From Arachnia propionica (GTDB lineage: Bacteria; Actinomycetota; Actinomycetes; Propionibacteriales; Propionibacteriaceae): a stretch of 38,759 bases of DNA. The first letter of the stretch is position 1, and every line of letters begins with the position of its first letter. The position numbers and the translations under genes are program-made. The DNA is taken from contig NZ_RQZG01000025.1 of NCBI RefSeq assembly GCF_003859805.1, positions 1-38,759 of the forward strand, given 5' to 3'. The notes beneath the pieces are model-generated. The model was not told where the DNA came from and made no database searches. It was given only the letters and a program-made list of their open reading frames with translations. Of the stretch, positions 19,013 to 26,991 are shown piece by piece.

Positions 19013-20426
19013 GGCTCACCTCCTCTGCCTTCCTGCAGGGATCACCTCGACCGCCGGTCCGAGCGTCGTCGCTGTTGCGGAGCGCATCGGTCTGGGCCTG
19101 GATCCGTGGCAGCGCGACATCGCGCAGATCACATGGGCGAAGCGAGCTGACGGCGGGTGGGCTTCTGAGATCGTGGCGATGTCGATCCCCCGTCAGGCGG
19201 GCAAAACCTACCTCGTCGCTGCAATGGTCTTCGCCCACTGCCTGATCCATGCGGGCTCCACCGTGGCTTGGACGGCCCACCATAACAAGGTGATGCTGGA
19301 GGTCTTCGACTCACTGAAGGCGGTTGCCGGTCAGCCGGGGGTGGCCCCGAGGGTGGCGAAGATCAACTCCTCGGCGGAGAACCGCTCGATCCGGTTCGTC
19401 AACGGCTCCCGCATCGTGATGGCTGCCCGCGAGTCCGGGGCGCTGCGCGGCGTGGCGAAGGTGTCGATCCTGGTGCTGGACGAGGCGCAGATCCTCACCA
19501 GCAACGCGATGAGCGACATGCTGCCGACGCAGAACCAAGCCGCACATCCGCTGACGATCATGCTCGGCACCCCGCCGAGGCCGAAGGACCCCGGCGAGGT
19601 GTTCACCGCCCAGCGTGACGCCGCCCTGGCCGCATCGAAGGCCGGGGAGCCGCTGGAGGAGGCGACCTGGATCGAGTTCTCCGCCCCAGCGGACTGCGAG
19701 ACCGACGACAAGGAGGCGTGGCGCAAGGCCAACCCCTCCTACCCGAAGCGGACCCCGCTGCGGGCGATCCGCAAGCTCCGCCGAGCCCTCACCGAGGACC
19801 ACTTCCGCCGTGAGGCCCTCGGCATCTGGGATGACCTGTCCACCCCCGCGGTGATCCCCCCGCACATCTGGAAGGGCCTGGCCGACGATCGGTCAAAGGC
19901 GCTGTCGAAGCTCGTCCTGGCGATCGACGTGTCCCCGAATCGGGAGCAGGCTGCCGTGGCCCTGGCCGGGCTGCGGGACGACGAGCTCGTGCACGTGGAG
20001 CTCGACGAGTCCCGGGAGGGCACCGGCTGGATCGTGGACCATGTGGCGGCCCGTTGCGCGAAGAACTCGATCGCCGCGGTGGTGGTGGATGCGAGGTCCC
20101 CCGCCTCATCGCTGGTGCGGGCACTTCGGAAGGCGAAGATCCGGGTTGTCACGACGAACACCGACGAGATGACCGATGCGTGCGCCGACCTGGTGGACGC
20201 CTGCATGAACAACGAGCTGCGACACATCGCGCAGCCGCAGCTCACCCTGGCGCTCAACAACGCCCGGAAGCGCTCCATCGGGGAGCGGTGGGCATGGAAC
20301 CGCAAGACCGCAGAGTCGGACATCACCCCGATCGTCGCCGCGACGCTGGCGCACTGGGGGGTGCTGTCACGGAAGGTCCGCAACACGGCAGCACAGAGAA
20401 CTGGAAGGCGGGTGATGGTGCTGTGA
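18966..20426 (+). CDS. terL: Terminase large subunit (HK97-type)
   Basis: The packaging motor: an N-terminal ATPase and C-terminal RNase H-like nuclease. Numbered from TTG 18966 (486 aa), Walker A is IPRQAGKT with K80, Walker B is ILVLDEAQ (D172, E173), and the nuclease acidic residues are D320 (LAIDVSPNR), D374 (VVVDARS) and D451 (AESDITP). No ATG or GTG precedes the conserved start LPAGITSTAGPSVVAVAERI in frame except far upstream in nonsense sequence. TTG 18966 has AAGGGG nine bases before it, giving a 47-bp overlap with the small subunit. The start is therefore uncertain; the function is not. Confidence 0.92.
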   Translation: MPKRPQPPTRPGLLPEAHLLCLPAGITSTAGPSVVAVAERIGLGLDPWQRDIAQITWAKRADGGWASEIVAMSIPRQAGKTYLVAAMVFAHCLIHAGSTVAWTAHHNKVMLEVFDSLKAVAGQPGVAPRVAKINSSAENRSIRFVNGSRIVMAARESGALRGVAKVSILVLDEAQILTSNAMSDMLPTQNQAAHPLTIMLGTPPRPKDPGEVFTAQRDAALAASKAGEPLEEATWIEFSAPADCETDDKEAWRKANPSYPKRTPLRAIRKLRRALTEDHFRREALGIWDDLSTPAVIPPHIWKGLADDRSKALSKLVLAIDVSPNREQAAVALAGLRDDELVHVELDESREGTGWIVDHVAARCAKNSIAAVVVDARSPASSLVRALRKAKIRVVTTNTDEMTDACADLVDACMNNELRHIAQPQLTLALNNARKRSIGERWAWNRKTAESDITPIVAATLAHWGVLSRKVRNTAAQRTGRRVMVL

Positions 20427-21970
20427 TCGATCTCGACGACCGCGAACTGGCCCTGGCTCGCCGCATGTTCCGGCAGCTGGATTCCCTGTCCGGCTTCCAC
20501 CGCAAGATGCTGGGTTACTACGAGGGCTCGAAGCGGCTGCAGCGAATGGGGCCGGTGATCCCGAAGGCGCTGCGGAACCTGGACGTGGTGGCTGGCTGGC
20601 CCGGCATCGCCGTGGACGCCCTGGAGGAGCGGCTGGACTGGCTCGGCTGGGCCGGCGGCAGTGAATTCGGCCTGGATGAAGTGTTCCGGACCTCCCGACT
20701 CGGCTCGGAATCGGCATCCGCCCATCTCGACGCCCTGGTGCACGGCACCAGCTTCCTGGTGATCGCTAAGAGCGGGGGCCGAGTGTCGGTGATCCCTCAG
20801 TCCCCACTCAACACCACCGGCATCCTTTCCCGGGACGGTTTCACCTTGGACGCCGCCTTGATCCGGCAGCCCACCGAGGGCAGGCCGGATGCTTGGGAGG
20901 TGGAGCTGTTCCTTCTCGGGAGGGTGCTGACGGTTGAGGTGTCCGGGAATCTGCATGCCAACGGCGGCGACTCGTGGAAGGTCTTGGAGGAGGCCCAGAC
21001 CGGGCTTCCTGATGTGGTGCCGGTGGTGCCGGTGCAGAATCAGCGCCGCACGTCCCGCCCGTGGGGGCGCTCCGAGATCAGCGTCCCGATGCGCTTCTAC
21101 ACCGACGAGGCGGCCCGGGCACTGCTCGGTATGTCGGTGAATCGGGACTTCTACTCGTTCCCGCAGCGCTACGTCAAGGGTGTCGATCAGTCGGATTTCA
21201 GTAACCCTGACGGATCCGCCAAGCCGGGTTGGGAGATCGCCGCGGGCGCCTTCCTGGCGATGGGGAAGGATGACGACGGCGACCTGCCTGACATGGGGGA
21301 GTTTCGCCCGAACTCCCCAGCGCCGTTCACCGAGCAGATCAGGGTTCTGGCCCAGCTGATGGCGGGGGCCTCCGCTGTCCCGGAGCGCTATTTCGGGTTC
21401 GTCACCAGCAATCCCCCATCCGCCGAGGCCCTGCTCGGCGAGACTGACCGGCTGGTCAAGCGCGCGGAGCGCAGGCAGGGGCAGTTCGGGTCCGCGTGGG
21501 CCTTGGCTGGCTGGCTCGCCGCACGGATGCTCGGCCACCGCGTCACCGAGTCGGAGTTCCATGGTCGGGTGAGGCCCCGATGGCGCGACGCGGCAACCCC
21601 GACACGGGCCGCCACTGCCGATGCGGTGACGAAACTCACCGCCGCCGGAGTCCTGCCGCCCGATTCGGACGAGGTGCTGCGGATGCTTGATTTCGACGAG
21701 GCAACCATTGCCTCGATCCAGGAGCACCGCCGCAATGCCGCCCCCGACCCTCTGGCCGCCTTGGCCGGGGCCGTCGGCCGACAGACCGATGGCACGTCGG
21801 AGGCCACAGAGCTGAAGGCGAAGTTCGACGCCCTGGGCGTGGCCGTCCGTTCCGGGGTGGACCCCGACGACGCGGCCGCGAAGCTGGGCCTCGAGGGTCT
21901 GGAGTTCACCGGCGCGGTGCCGGTCAGTCTGCGCATGCCGGAGGCTGACGCCGAGCAGCTGGAGGACTGA
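20423..21970 (+). CDS. Portal protein (SPP1 gp6-like)
   Basis: A 515-aa portal forming the dodecameric ring at the capsid vertex. It carries family features: an N-terminal FHRKMLGYYEGSKRLQRMG, a hydrophobic stretch VPVVPVQNQ, a long wing (ARALLGMSVNRDFYSFPQRY) and a SAEALLGETDRLVKRAERRQ helix towards the C-terminus. GTG 20423 overlaps the terminase stop by 4 bp. The acidic C-terminus ends in a likely disordered region. Order (terminase, portal, MuF, scaffold, capsid) is classical. Confidence 0.9.
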   Translation: MIDLDDRELALARRMFRQLDSLSGFHRKMLGYYEGSKRLQRMGPVIPKALRNLDVVAGWPGIAVDALEERLDWLGWAGGSEFGLDEVFRTSRLGSESASAHLDALVHGTSFLVIAKSGGRVSVIPQSPLNTTGILSRDGFTLDAALIRQPTEGRPDAWEVELFLLGRVLTVEVSGNLHANGGDSWKVLEEAQTGLPDVVPVVPVQNQRRTSRPWGRSEISVPMRFYTDEAARALLGMSVNRDFYSFPQRYVKGVDQSDFSNPDGSAKPGWEIAAGAFLAMGKDDDGDLPDMGEFRPNSPAPFTEQIRVLAQLMAGASAVPERYFGFVTSNPPSAEALLGETDRLVKRAERRQGQFGSAWALAGWLAARMLGHRVTESEFHGRVRPRWRDAATPTRAATADAVTKLTAAGVLPPDSDEVLRMLDFDEATIASIQEHRRNAAPDPLAALAGAVGRQTDGTSEATELKAKFDALGVAVRSGVDPDDAAAKLGLEGLEFTGAVPVSLRMPEADAEQLED

Positions 21971-21972
21971 GC

Positions 21973-23190
21973 ATGAACCTGGGCAGGCAGGTCGCTGTCG
22001 CCCATCAGGCGCGCGAGATCCAGAGGTCGGCAACCCTGTCCGGCCTGATCTACGAGCTGCTGAAGCGGTGGGCGCGCGGCGACTACAGCGACCGTGACAC
22101 CATCGTCGGATACGTCGCCGCCGCGCAGATCGCCCATGCCGGATCAGTCCAGCGGGCCATCGAGATGATCGAGGCGATCCGTCGCCTGGAGGCGTCCGAC
22201 CGGGCTCACGCAGCCCCGGTGCCCGCGCGGTTCGACGAGGGGGCCACCTACGGGCGGATCACCGGGGTGATGCAGGATGCGAAGGCGCTCGACCCGAGGG
22301 CCCTCACCTACGCCCGGGACCTGGAGCTCCTGCTTCAGGCGGCTGCGGTCACTGCCCAGCGGCATGCCCTCAACGCGGGCCGCAGGACGGTGGAGGCTTC
22401 GACGGCGGCGAACGGCACGACGTGGCGTCGGGTGACCGACGGCAAGCCGTGTGCGTTCTGCGCGATGCTCGCCACGCATCCCGACTACACCAGTCGGGAT
22501 GCGGCCCTCAGGGTGCAGGGCAGTCGTGGTCGCCCGCGAGGGCGCCGCGCCCTGGGCAGCAGCTACCACGACCGTTGCGGCTGCACGGCCGTGGAGGTGC
22601 TGGACACGTGGGAGCCGACCGAGCAGGAGCAGGCCTATCGGCGGCTCTACTACGGGGCACGGGAGGCCTGCGCTGAGGATGAGGTACCGCCGACGACGGA
22701 GAACATCCTGGCGCGGATGCGCCGCGACGGTGGCGGCATCGTCAACGACGCTCCGAAGCCGAAGACCTCCACAGGGAAGGGCGGAGGCGGGAAGCCGCCG
22801 CGTCGCGTTCGTGGGATGCTCGGCGCCGACGGCCCAGATGAGTTCCCGCGGCTCGGCGGCCGCAAGGTGCCGTTTCGTCGGAGTGACATCGAGGAGTTCG
22901 ATCTCCTGGATGCCGAGATCCTGCTCGACGGCGATGGCTCCGGGCATGGCCTTCATCGCCACGGCTCAGGTGCTGGCAAGTCGGAGTTCCCGCCCGGCTG
23001 GGGTGAGCGCGAGGTTGTGGACTGGGTCAATGCGATCATCGACAACCCCCAGCAGGGGAAGGTCCTGGACGACAATCTGGGGGCGGACTTCTACGGCATC
23101 GCGCAAGATGTCGCCGGGGTGGTCGTCGCGCGCAAGCACGGACGATGGTTCATCGCCACGGCCCACCCGCTCCCCCTGGATCGCTGGTAG
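21973..23190 (+). CDS. MuF capsid-associated protein with C-terminal EndoU-type toxin domain
   Basis: Residues 1-235 are a MuF-like head morphogenesis protein with the paired motifs DGKPCAFCAMLA (157-166) and SSYHDRCGCTAVEV (197-209). A Gly/Lys-rich linker (260-285) leads to a C-terminal domain (about 310-405) matching bacterial EndoU ribonuclease: H325, H328 and H330 in GHGLHRHG, K336 in GAGKSEFPPGW, and IATAHPLP at 394-401. MuF proteins with toxin C-termini are a described class of phage-borne polymorphic toxins; here the toxin could be carried in the virion. The next gene is a likely immunity protein. The alternative is a phage-adapted RNase without an antibacterial role. Confidence 0.85.
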   Translation: MNLGRQVAVAHQAREIQRSATLSGLIYELLKRWARGDYSDRDTIVGYVAAAQIAHAGSVQRAIEMIEAIRRLEASDRAHAAPVPARFDEGATYGRITGVMQDAKALDPRALTYARDLELLLQAAAVTAQRHALNAGRRTVEASTAANGTTWRRVTDGKPCAFCAMLATHPDYTSRDAALRVQGSRGRPRGRRALGSSYHDRCGCTAVEVLDTWEPTEQEQAYRRLYYGAREACAEDEVPPTTENILARMRRDGGGIVNDAPKPKTSTGKGGGGKPPRRVRGMLGADGPDEFPRLGGRKVPFRRSDIEEFDLLDAEILLDGDGSGHGLHRHGSGAGKSEFPPGWGEREVVDWVNAIIDNPQQGKVLDDNLGADFYGIAQDVAGVVVARKHGRWFIATAHPLPLDRW

Positions 23191-23193
23191 AAT
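23188..23193 (+). promoter_or_regulatory. -10 element for a leaderless immunity-gene transcript
   Basis: TAGAAT overlaps the TAG stop of the MuF gene and ends 7 bp before the ATG of the next gene, the spacing of actinobacterial leaderless promoters. No -35 match is visible at 17 bp, which is common for such promoters. The gene has no ribosome-binding site, which supports leaderless initiation. Confidence 0.5.
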
Positions 23194-23199
23194 CGATGC

Positions 23200-23442
23200 A
23201 TGTTCGCATGGATCGAGGCACTGTATGCGCGACTCCGCAACCTCATGCCCCAGACTCAGCGCGACTCCTTGGATCTGCATCTCGAGTACGGCGGCTACGG
23301 TGTGGTCTTCGGCGATTGTGTCGAGTTCGCCGCCAAGAACGGCCTCTTGACGGATGAGGACCGCGAGAACGTCGTCAAGACCCTCGACTTCGGCCTGCTC
23401 CGCAAGGCGAAGCCGCACTTCATGGAGCTGATCGCCGCCTGA
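23200..23442 (+). CDS. Putative immunity protein for the MuF-EndoU toxin
   Basis: An 80-aa protein following the toxin-bearing MuF gene by 9 bp, ending before a strong terminator. Its helical plan (LDLHLEYGGYGVVFGDCVEF, AAKNGLLTDEDRENV) resembles the small MafI-type immunity proteins that partner EndoU-domain toxins; this is by-eye and tentative. It has no ribosome-binding site, a TAGAAT element 7 bp upstream and a visibly lower G+C than its neighbours, all consistent with a moron expressed in the lysogen. An alternative is an unrelated small head protein, but none is expected between MuF and scaffold. Confidence 0.6.
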   Translation: MFAWIEALYARLRNLMPQTQRDSLDLHLEYGGYGVVFGDCVEFAAKNGLLTDEDRENVVKTLDFGLLRKAKPHFMELIAA

Positions 23443-23460
23443 CGTCATCCCCGAAGAGGT

Positions 23461-23493
23461 AAGAACCCACAAGGAAGCCTTGTGGGTTCTTTC
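23461..23493 (+). terminator. Strong intrinsic terminator after the immunity gene
   Basis: A perfect 14-bp stem (AAGAACCCACAAGG and its complement) with a 3-nt loop is followed by TTC. It closes the immunity transcript and lies inside the head operon, so the scaffold and capsid genes need read-through, antitermination or their own promoter. Confidence 0.8.
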
Positions 23494-23563
23494 ACATTCC
23501 CCTGATTTCCGCCGACACGCAGCGGTCAATGCGTGGAACATCGACACTCCACCAGGAGGAACC

Positions 23564-24082
23564 ATGGACCCCAACAACCCCACCGAGGCCATCGCCACAG
23601 AATCCATCCCGCCCACCAAAACGGCGGAGGAGAAGGCTCCCGCCTTCGAGCCGATCACCTCCCAGGAGCAGCTCAACGCCGTCCTGGCCGACAGGCTGAA
23701 GCGCGAACGCGCCAAGTACGGCGACTACAGCGACCTGAAGGCGAAGGCCGCCCGACTCGACGAGATCGAGCAGGCCGCGAAGAGCGACCTGGAGAAGGCC
23801 ACCGAGGCCAACGCGAAGTTGACCGCCGAGCTCGAGGCCCTCAAGCTCAACCAGCTGCGCACCGAGATCGCAGTCTCCAAGGGCCTCGATCCGGCATCCG
23901 CCCGATTCCTCACCGGCACCACCCAGGAGCAGATCGAGGCCGACGCCGACGACCTGGTGAGGCTGGCCGGGGTCACCCAGAAAACCACCCACCCCACCTC
24001 CAAGCTGGCCGGGCAGGCCCCGCGCGTTGGCGGAGACGCCGAAGAGCGCAATTTTGTCCAGTCCCTGGGCCAGTTCTTCTGA
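23564..24082 (+). CDS. Scaffolding protein
   Basis: A 172-aa protein, acidic and Pro-rich at the start, with a long coiled coil (about 50-105: LADRLKRERAKYGDYSDLKA, LEKATEANAKLTAELEAL) and a short C-terminal region. It sits directly before the capsid gene, which is the standard scaffold position. CAGGAGGAACC precedes ATG 23564. An upstream in-frame start would begin inside the terminator and was rejected. Confidence 0.8.
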   Translation: MDPNNPTEAIATESIPPTKTAEEKAPAFEPITSQEQLNAVLADRLKRERAKYGDYSDLKAKAARLDEIEQAAKSDLEKATEANAKLTAELEALKLNQLRTEIAVSKGLDPASARFLTGTTQEQIEADADDLVRLAGVTQKTTHPTSKLAGQAPRVGGDAEERNFVQSLGQFF

Positions 24083-24100
24083 ACCTGAAAGGAGCCCGTT

Positions 24101-25009
24101 GTGGCTATTCTCAACACCAGTCAGCTCCAGCTGCCGGGGACGATGCTCGGCATCGTCCGCGACAAGGCCCTGGATGCCGGACTCCTGGGCAAGCTGTCCC
24201 AGGAGAAGCCGACCCTGTTCGGCCCGGTCAAGGGAGCAACCTTCTCCGGCGTTCCGCGAGCAAGTATCGTCGGCGAGTCCGAGGCCAAGCCTGCGGATGA
24301 CCCGTTCCAGATCACCCCGTTCAGCGCGGACCCGATCAAGTTCATCATCCAGACCCGCGCCTCGGACGAGTTCAGGTGGGCCGACGACGACTACAAGCTC
24401 GGCGTGTTGAAGGAACTCGTCGCCCCCGCCATCGGCGCGGGCATGGGCCGCGCCGTAGACCTGATCGCCATCCATGGGATCAACCCGAAGACCGGGCAGC
24501 CCGCCAGCAAGATCACCAAGCACCTGTCCCAGGCCACCAGTACGGTCGTGCCGAGTGGCGCGCCGACGGCGGAGCTGAACCAGGCGGTCGGACTCCTGGC
24601 CGCCCAGTCGTTCATGCCGACCGGGATCGCCACCGACCCCGCCTACAACTACTCCTTGGCGACCGAGGTGTACCCCGCCGGGCACTCCCTGGCCGGGCAG
24701 TCGATCTACCCGCAGGCCACCTTCGCCGGAACCTCGAACTGGCGCGGCCTGAAGGTGGAGTCCTCCTCCACCGTCAGCGGCAAGCCAGAACTCGCCACCG
24801 ACGCGAAGATCAAGGCGATCCTTGGCGACTGGAGCGAGGTGCGTTGGGGCTTCCAGAGGAACTTCCCGCTGGAGATCCTCACCGCTGGCGACCCGGATAA
24901 CTCTGGCCGGGACCTGGCGGGGCACAACGAGATCATGTTCCGCACAGAGGCCGTGGTCTATGTCGCCATCGGGGACCTGAAGAAGTTCGCCCTGGTGAAG
25001 GAGGCGTGA
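24101..25009 (+). CDS. Major capsid protein
   Basis: A 302-aa HK97-fold capsid protein: N-arm, then VGESEAKPADDPFQITPF, an E-loop/spine pattern (IIQTRASDEFRWADDD), an AILGDWSEVRWGFQR segment and a C-terminal FRTEAVVYVAIGDLKKFALVK that matches the typical end of these proteins. GTG 24101 follows TGAAAGGAGCC. Gene order and size agree. No separate protease gene is seen, so prohead maturation may not involve one. Confidence 0.9.
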   Translation: MAILNTSQLQLPGTMLGIVRDKALDAGLLGKLSQEKPTLFGPVKGATFSGVPRASIVGESEAKPADDPFQITPFSADPIKFIIQTRASDEFRWADDDYKLGVLKELVAPAIGAGMGRAVDLIAIHGINPKTGQPASKITKHLSQATSTVVPSGAPTAELNQAVGLLAAQSFMPTGIATDPAYNYSLATEVYPAGHSLAGQSIYPQATFAGTSNWRGLKVESSSTVSGKPELATDAKIKAILGDWSEVRWGFQRNFPLEILTAGDPDNSGRDLAGHNEIMFRTEAVVYVAIGDLKKFALVKEA

Positions 25010-25131
25010 TGCGCCACCTGGTCAACACCACCACCGGGGTTGAGGTGATCGTCGACGAGGCGCTCGCCGAGAAGCTCGGCCCCGGCTGGAAGCCGAAGAG
25101 CGAACCGAAGCGGGCCGAGCCCCGCAAGTGA
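25009..25131 (+). CDS. Small head-region protein (40 aa)
   Basis: A 40-codon frame overlapping the capsid stop (TGATG) and the next GTG. The product (RHLVNTTTGVEVIVDEALAE then KLGPGWKPKSEPKRAE) follows a pattern often found just after capsid genes of actinophages: a short strand-rich body with a basic tail. GAAGGAGG upstream supports translation. Function is unknown; it may be a head-tail accessory. Confidence 0.7.
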   Translation: MRHLVNTTTGVEVIVDEALAEKLGPGWKPKSEPKRAEPRK

Positions 25132-25148
25132 CCTGGGAGGGGGCCGTT

Positions 25149-25625
25149 GTGGCTGATCTGCTGCACGTCAGCGACCTGGAGCCGTTCGCCGACATCCCCG
25201 CCGAAAAGGGGTGGGCGATGATCGCGGACGCGACCGCGCTGGCCGTCATGGTGGCCCCCTGTCTGGAGAGCCCCACACCGGAGCAGGGGGCCGCCGCGAA
25301 GGCGGTTCTTCGGCGGGCGATTCTCCGCTGGCATGAAACCGGCGTCGCCGGGACCGTCACCCAGCAGTCTGCGGGCGCATTCTCCCAGACCACCACCGTC
25401 GCCCCCCGGGGTGGCCTGTTGTGGCCGAGTGAGATCACTGCCCTGCAGGACATCTGCAAGGCGGGCTCCGGCACGGCGCGGCGGGCGTTCACGATCCACC
25501 CCGCCGCCACGTATCACGATGCCACCCACGGTGAGGCGTGCTCGGTGGCGTGGGGGGCGCCATGCTCCTGCGGGTCGGTGCTCAACCGGCTGGAAGGCCC
25601 CCTCTATCCGGGATACCTGCCATGA
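25149..25625 (+). CDS. Head-to-tail adaptor protein
   Basis: A protein with a helical first half (WAMIADATALAVMVAPCLES, AKAVLRRAILRWHETG), then a loop and TVAPRGGLLWPSEITALQDI, matching gp15/HK97-gp6-like connector proteins below the portal. GTG 25149 was chosen because GGGAGGGGG lies just upstream; the frame is also open from GTG 25128. It is followed without gap by a head-closure-type gene. Confidence 0.7.
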   Translation: MADLLHVSDLEPFADIPAEKGWAMIADATALAVMVAPCLESPTPEQGAAAKAVLRRAILRWHETGVAGTVTQQSAGAFSQTTTVAPRGGLLWPSEITALQDICKAGSGTARRAFTIHPAATYHDATHGEACSVAWGAPCSCGSVLNRLEGPLYPGYLP

Positions 25626-25972
25626 TCCCCGCACCGCACCGCCTCAGTCACCAGCGCCACACGTGGGGCCCTCCTGATGGGCGCGGCAACCGAACAGACA
25701 CCTGGATCGATGCCGGGGAGATCGCCGCGCACGCGATCAGCGGCCCTGAGGGCGAGCTGGCAGATCCGGCACGCCCCGGTGGGCGGGTTGATCTCGTGAT
25801 CCACGCCCCGGCCGCCCTGGTCGGGAAAATCAATGTCCGGGACCGGGTGACGGTCAACGGCGAGACCCACGCGGTGGTGAAGGTCCTCGACTGGACGAAG
25901 GGCCCGTGGATCTTCCCTGCCGCTGGGATCGAGATCCATCTGAGACAAGTGGAAGGAGTCCCGACACTGTGA
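25622..25972 (+). CDS. Head-closure/head-tail connector protein
   Basis: A 116-aa beta-rich protein (DTWIDAGEIAAHAISGPEG, VDLVIHAPAALVGKINVRDR, VTVNGETHAVVKVLDW) with the plan of gp16-like head-closure proteins. ATG 25622 overlaps the previous stop. The order (adaptor, closure, small protein, HK97-gp10-like, tail terminator) supports this. Confidence 0.7.
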   Translation: MIPAPHRLSHQRHTWGPPDGRGNRTDTWIDAGEIAAHAISGPEGELADPARPGGRVDLVIHAPAALVGKINVRDRVTVNGETHAVVKVLDWTKGPWIFPAAGIEIHLRQVEGVPTL

Positions 25973-26133
25973 CCGAGTTCCTGACCGGCAGGTGCACCCT
26001 GCCGCTGATGATGGAGGTGGACGGCGACCTCGTCGAGGTCGGCACCACCCAGGTCGATCTCGACCTGAGAGCCCTCAAGATCGGTGACGACGGGCGCCTG
26101 TTCGCCGTCGTCGATCTGAGCGCGGAGGACTGA
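25969..26133 (+). CDS. Small neck-region protein (54 aa)
   Basis: A 54-aa, acidic, strand-rich product (RCTLPLMMEVDGDLVEVG, then IGDDGRLFAVVDLSAED). The GTG start overlaps the previous stop and has GGAAGGAG upstream. Similar small genes occur between connector genes of actinophages; the role is unknown. Confidence 0.65.
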   Translation: MTEFLTGRCTLPLMMEVDGDLVEVGTTQVDLDLRALKIGDDGRLFAVVDLSAED

Positions 26134-26136
26134 CTT

Positions 26137-26409
26137 GTGGCGCGCAAGAAGACCAAGCTCACCTGGAACTTCCCAGGGTTCAAGGCGCTGCGCACCCACC
26201 CGAAGATGATGGCCGATCTGCAGGCCCGCGCCGAGCGGATCGCTGACAAGGCCGGGCCGGGCTTCAAGGCCGCCGGCGCTGGCATCACCGGAGGACGAGG
26301 ACGAGGGCGGGTCGCCGTCGTCGCGACCACCCAGAACGCCAACCGGAAGAACGCCCGGGAGCACACTCTGCTGCGCTCCCTCGACGCAGGGGGTGACGAT
26401 GGCGTTTGA
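26137..26409 (+). CDS. HK97 gp10-like neck/tail-joining protein
   Basis: A basic 90-aa helical protein (WNFPGFKALRTHPKMMADLQ, then ARAERIADKAGPGFKAAG, VAVVATTQNANRKNAREH) of the kind found between connectors and the tail terminator. GTG 26137 follows GCGGAGGAC. The assignment rests on position plus the typical helix-then-AxTxNA pattern. Confidence 0.6.
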   Translation: MARKKTKLTWNFPGFKALRTHPKMMADLQARAERIADKAGPGFKAAGAGITGGRGRGRVAVVATTQNANRKNAREHTLLRSLDAGGDDGV

Positions 26410-26776
26410 CGACCCGGTCCGCATCATCTGCGACTACCTGAACGAAACCCCCGCACTGTCGGGGGTTTCTGCGTTCTCGAGGGTCCCTGACCCCCGACCG
26501 CCGAAACTCATCCGCGCCACACTCACCGGTTCGCGCCGTCGTTCCTTGATCCATCGGGATGCGCGCGTGACCGTCGAGTGCTGGGCCCCCACCGACGCCG
26601 AGGCCTACGAGCTCGGAGCCCAGGTCGAGCAGGCCCTCAGCGGCCTCGACACCGCCTGGGCGTTCATGCCCGGCGGCGAAGGCGGCTGGGTGAGTGGGCC
26701 CACCGAGCTGCCTGACCCCGACTCGGGATCCCCCCGGGTCGTGATGACCGCGAATCTGAGACAGAGGAGCCACTGA
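26399..26776 (+). CDS. Tail terminator protein
   Basis: A 125-aa protein with the pattern of lambda gpU-like tail terminators: helix DDPVRIICDYLNETPALSG, strands RRRSLIHRDARVTVECWAPT, helix AYELGAQVEQALSGLD and end VVMTANLRQRS. ATG 26399 was chosen with AGGGGG six bases upstream; a GTG at 26393 would add two residues. It precedes the tail tube gene. Confidence 0.75.
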   Translation: MAFDDPVRIICDYLNETPALSGVSAFSRVPDPRPPKLIRATLTGSRRRSLIHRDARVTVECWAPTDAEAYELGAQVEQALSGLDTAWAFMPGGEGGWVSGPTELPDPDSGSPRVVMTANLRQRSH

Positions 26777-26988
26777 TGGACACCGCATCCACGCCGCAGC
26801 CGAAGATCCGGCTCTGGCACCCCACCTTCCCCGACGTCACCCAAGAGGTGACCCAGGAGGATCAGAGCGCCTGGACCGAGCAGGGCTGGAAGACCGAGAA
26901 CCCCCACGAAGCCGCGCAGGAGGCCCCGACTCAGCCCGACCAGAGTCGCCGCCGGGCCGCCATCGAGACCACCCCCAAGGAGGGCTGA
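26776..26988 (+). CDS. Small tail-region protein (70 aa)
   Basis: A polar 70-aa protein, with a strand-like first half (KIRLWHPTFPDVTQEV, DQSAWTEQGWKTE) and a disordered Glu/Gln/Pro-rich second half. ATG 26776 overlaps the previous stop. The first half resembles the small capsid-adjacent 40-aa protein in style. Function unknown. Confidence 0.65.
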   Translation: MDTASTPQPKIRLWHPTFPDVTQEVTQEDQSAWTEQGWKTENPHEAAQEAPTQPDQSRRRAAIETTPKEG

Positions 26989-26991
26989 CCC

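Noticed and set aside
19739-22033. A long antisense frame opposite terminase and portal genes
   Set aside because: Both genes on the other strand have clear domains; the antisense translation shows no motif and no ribosome-binding site.
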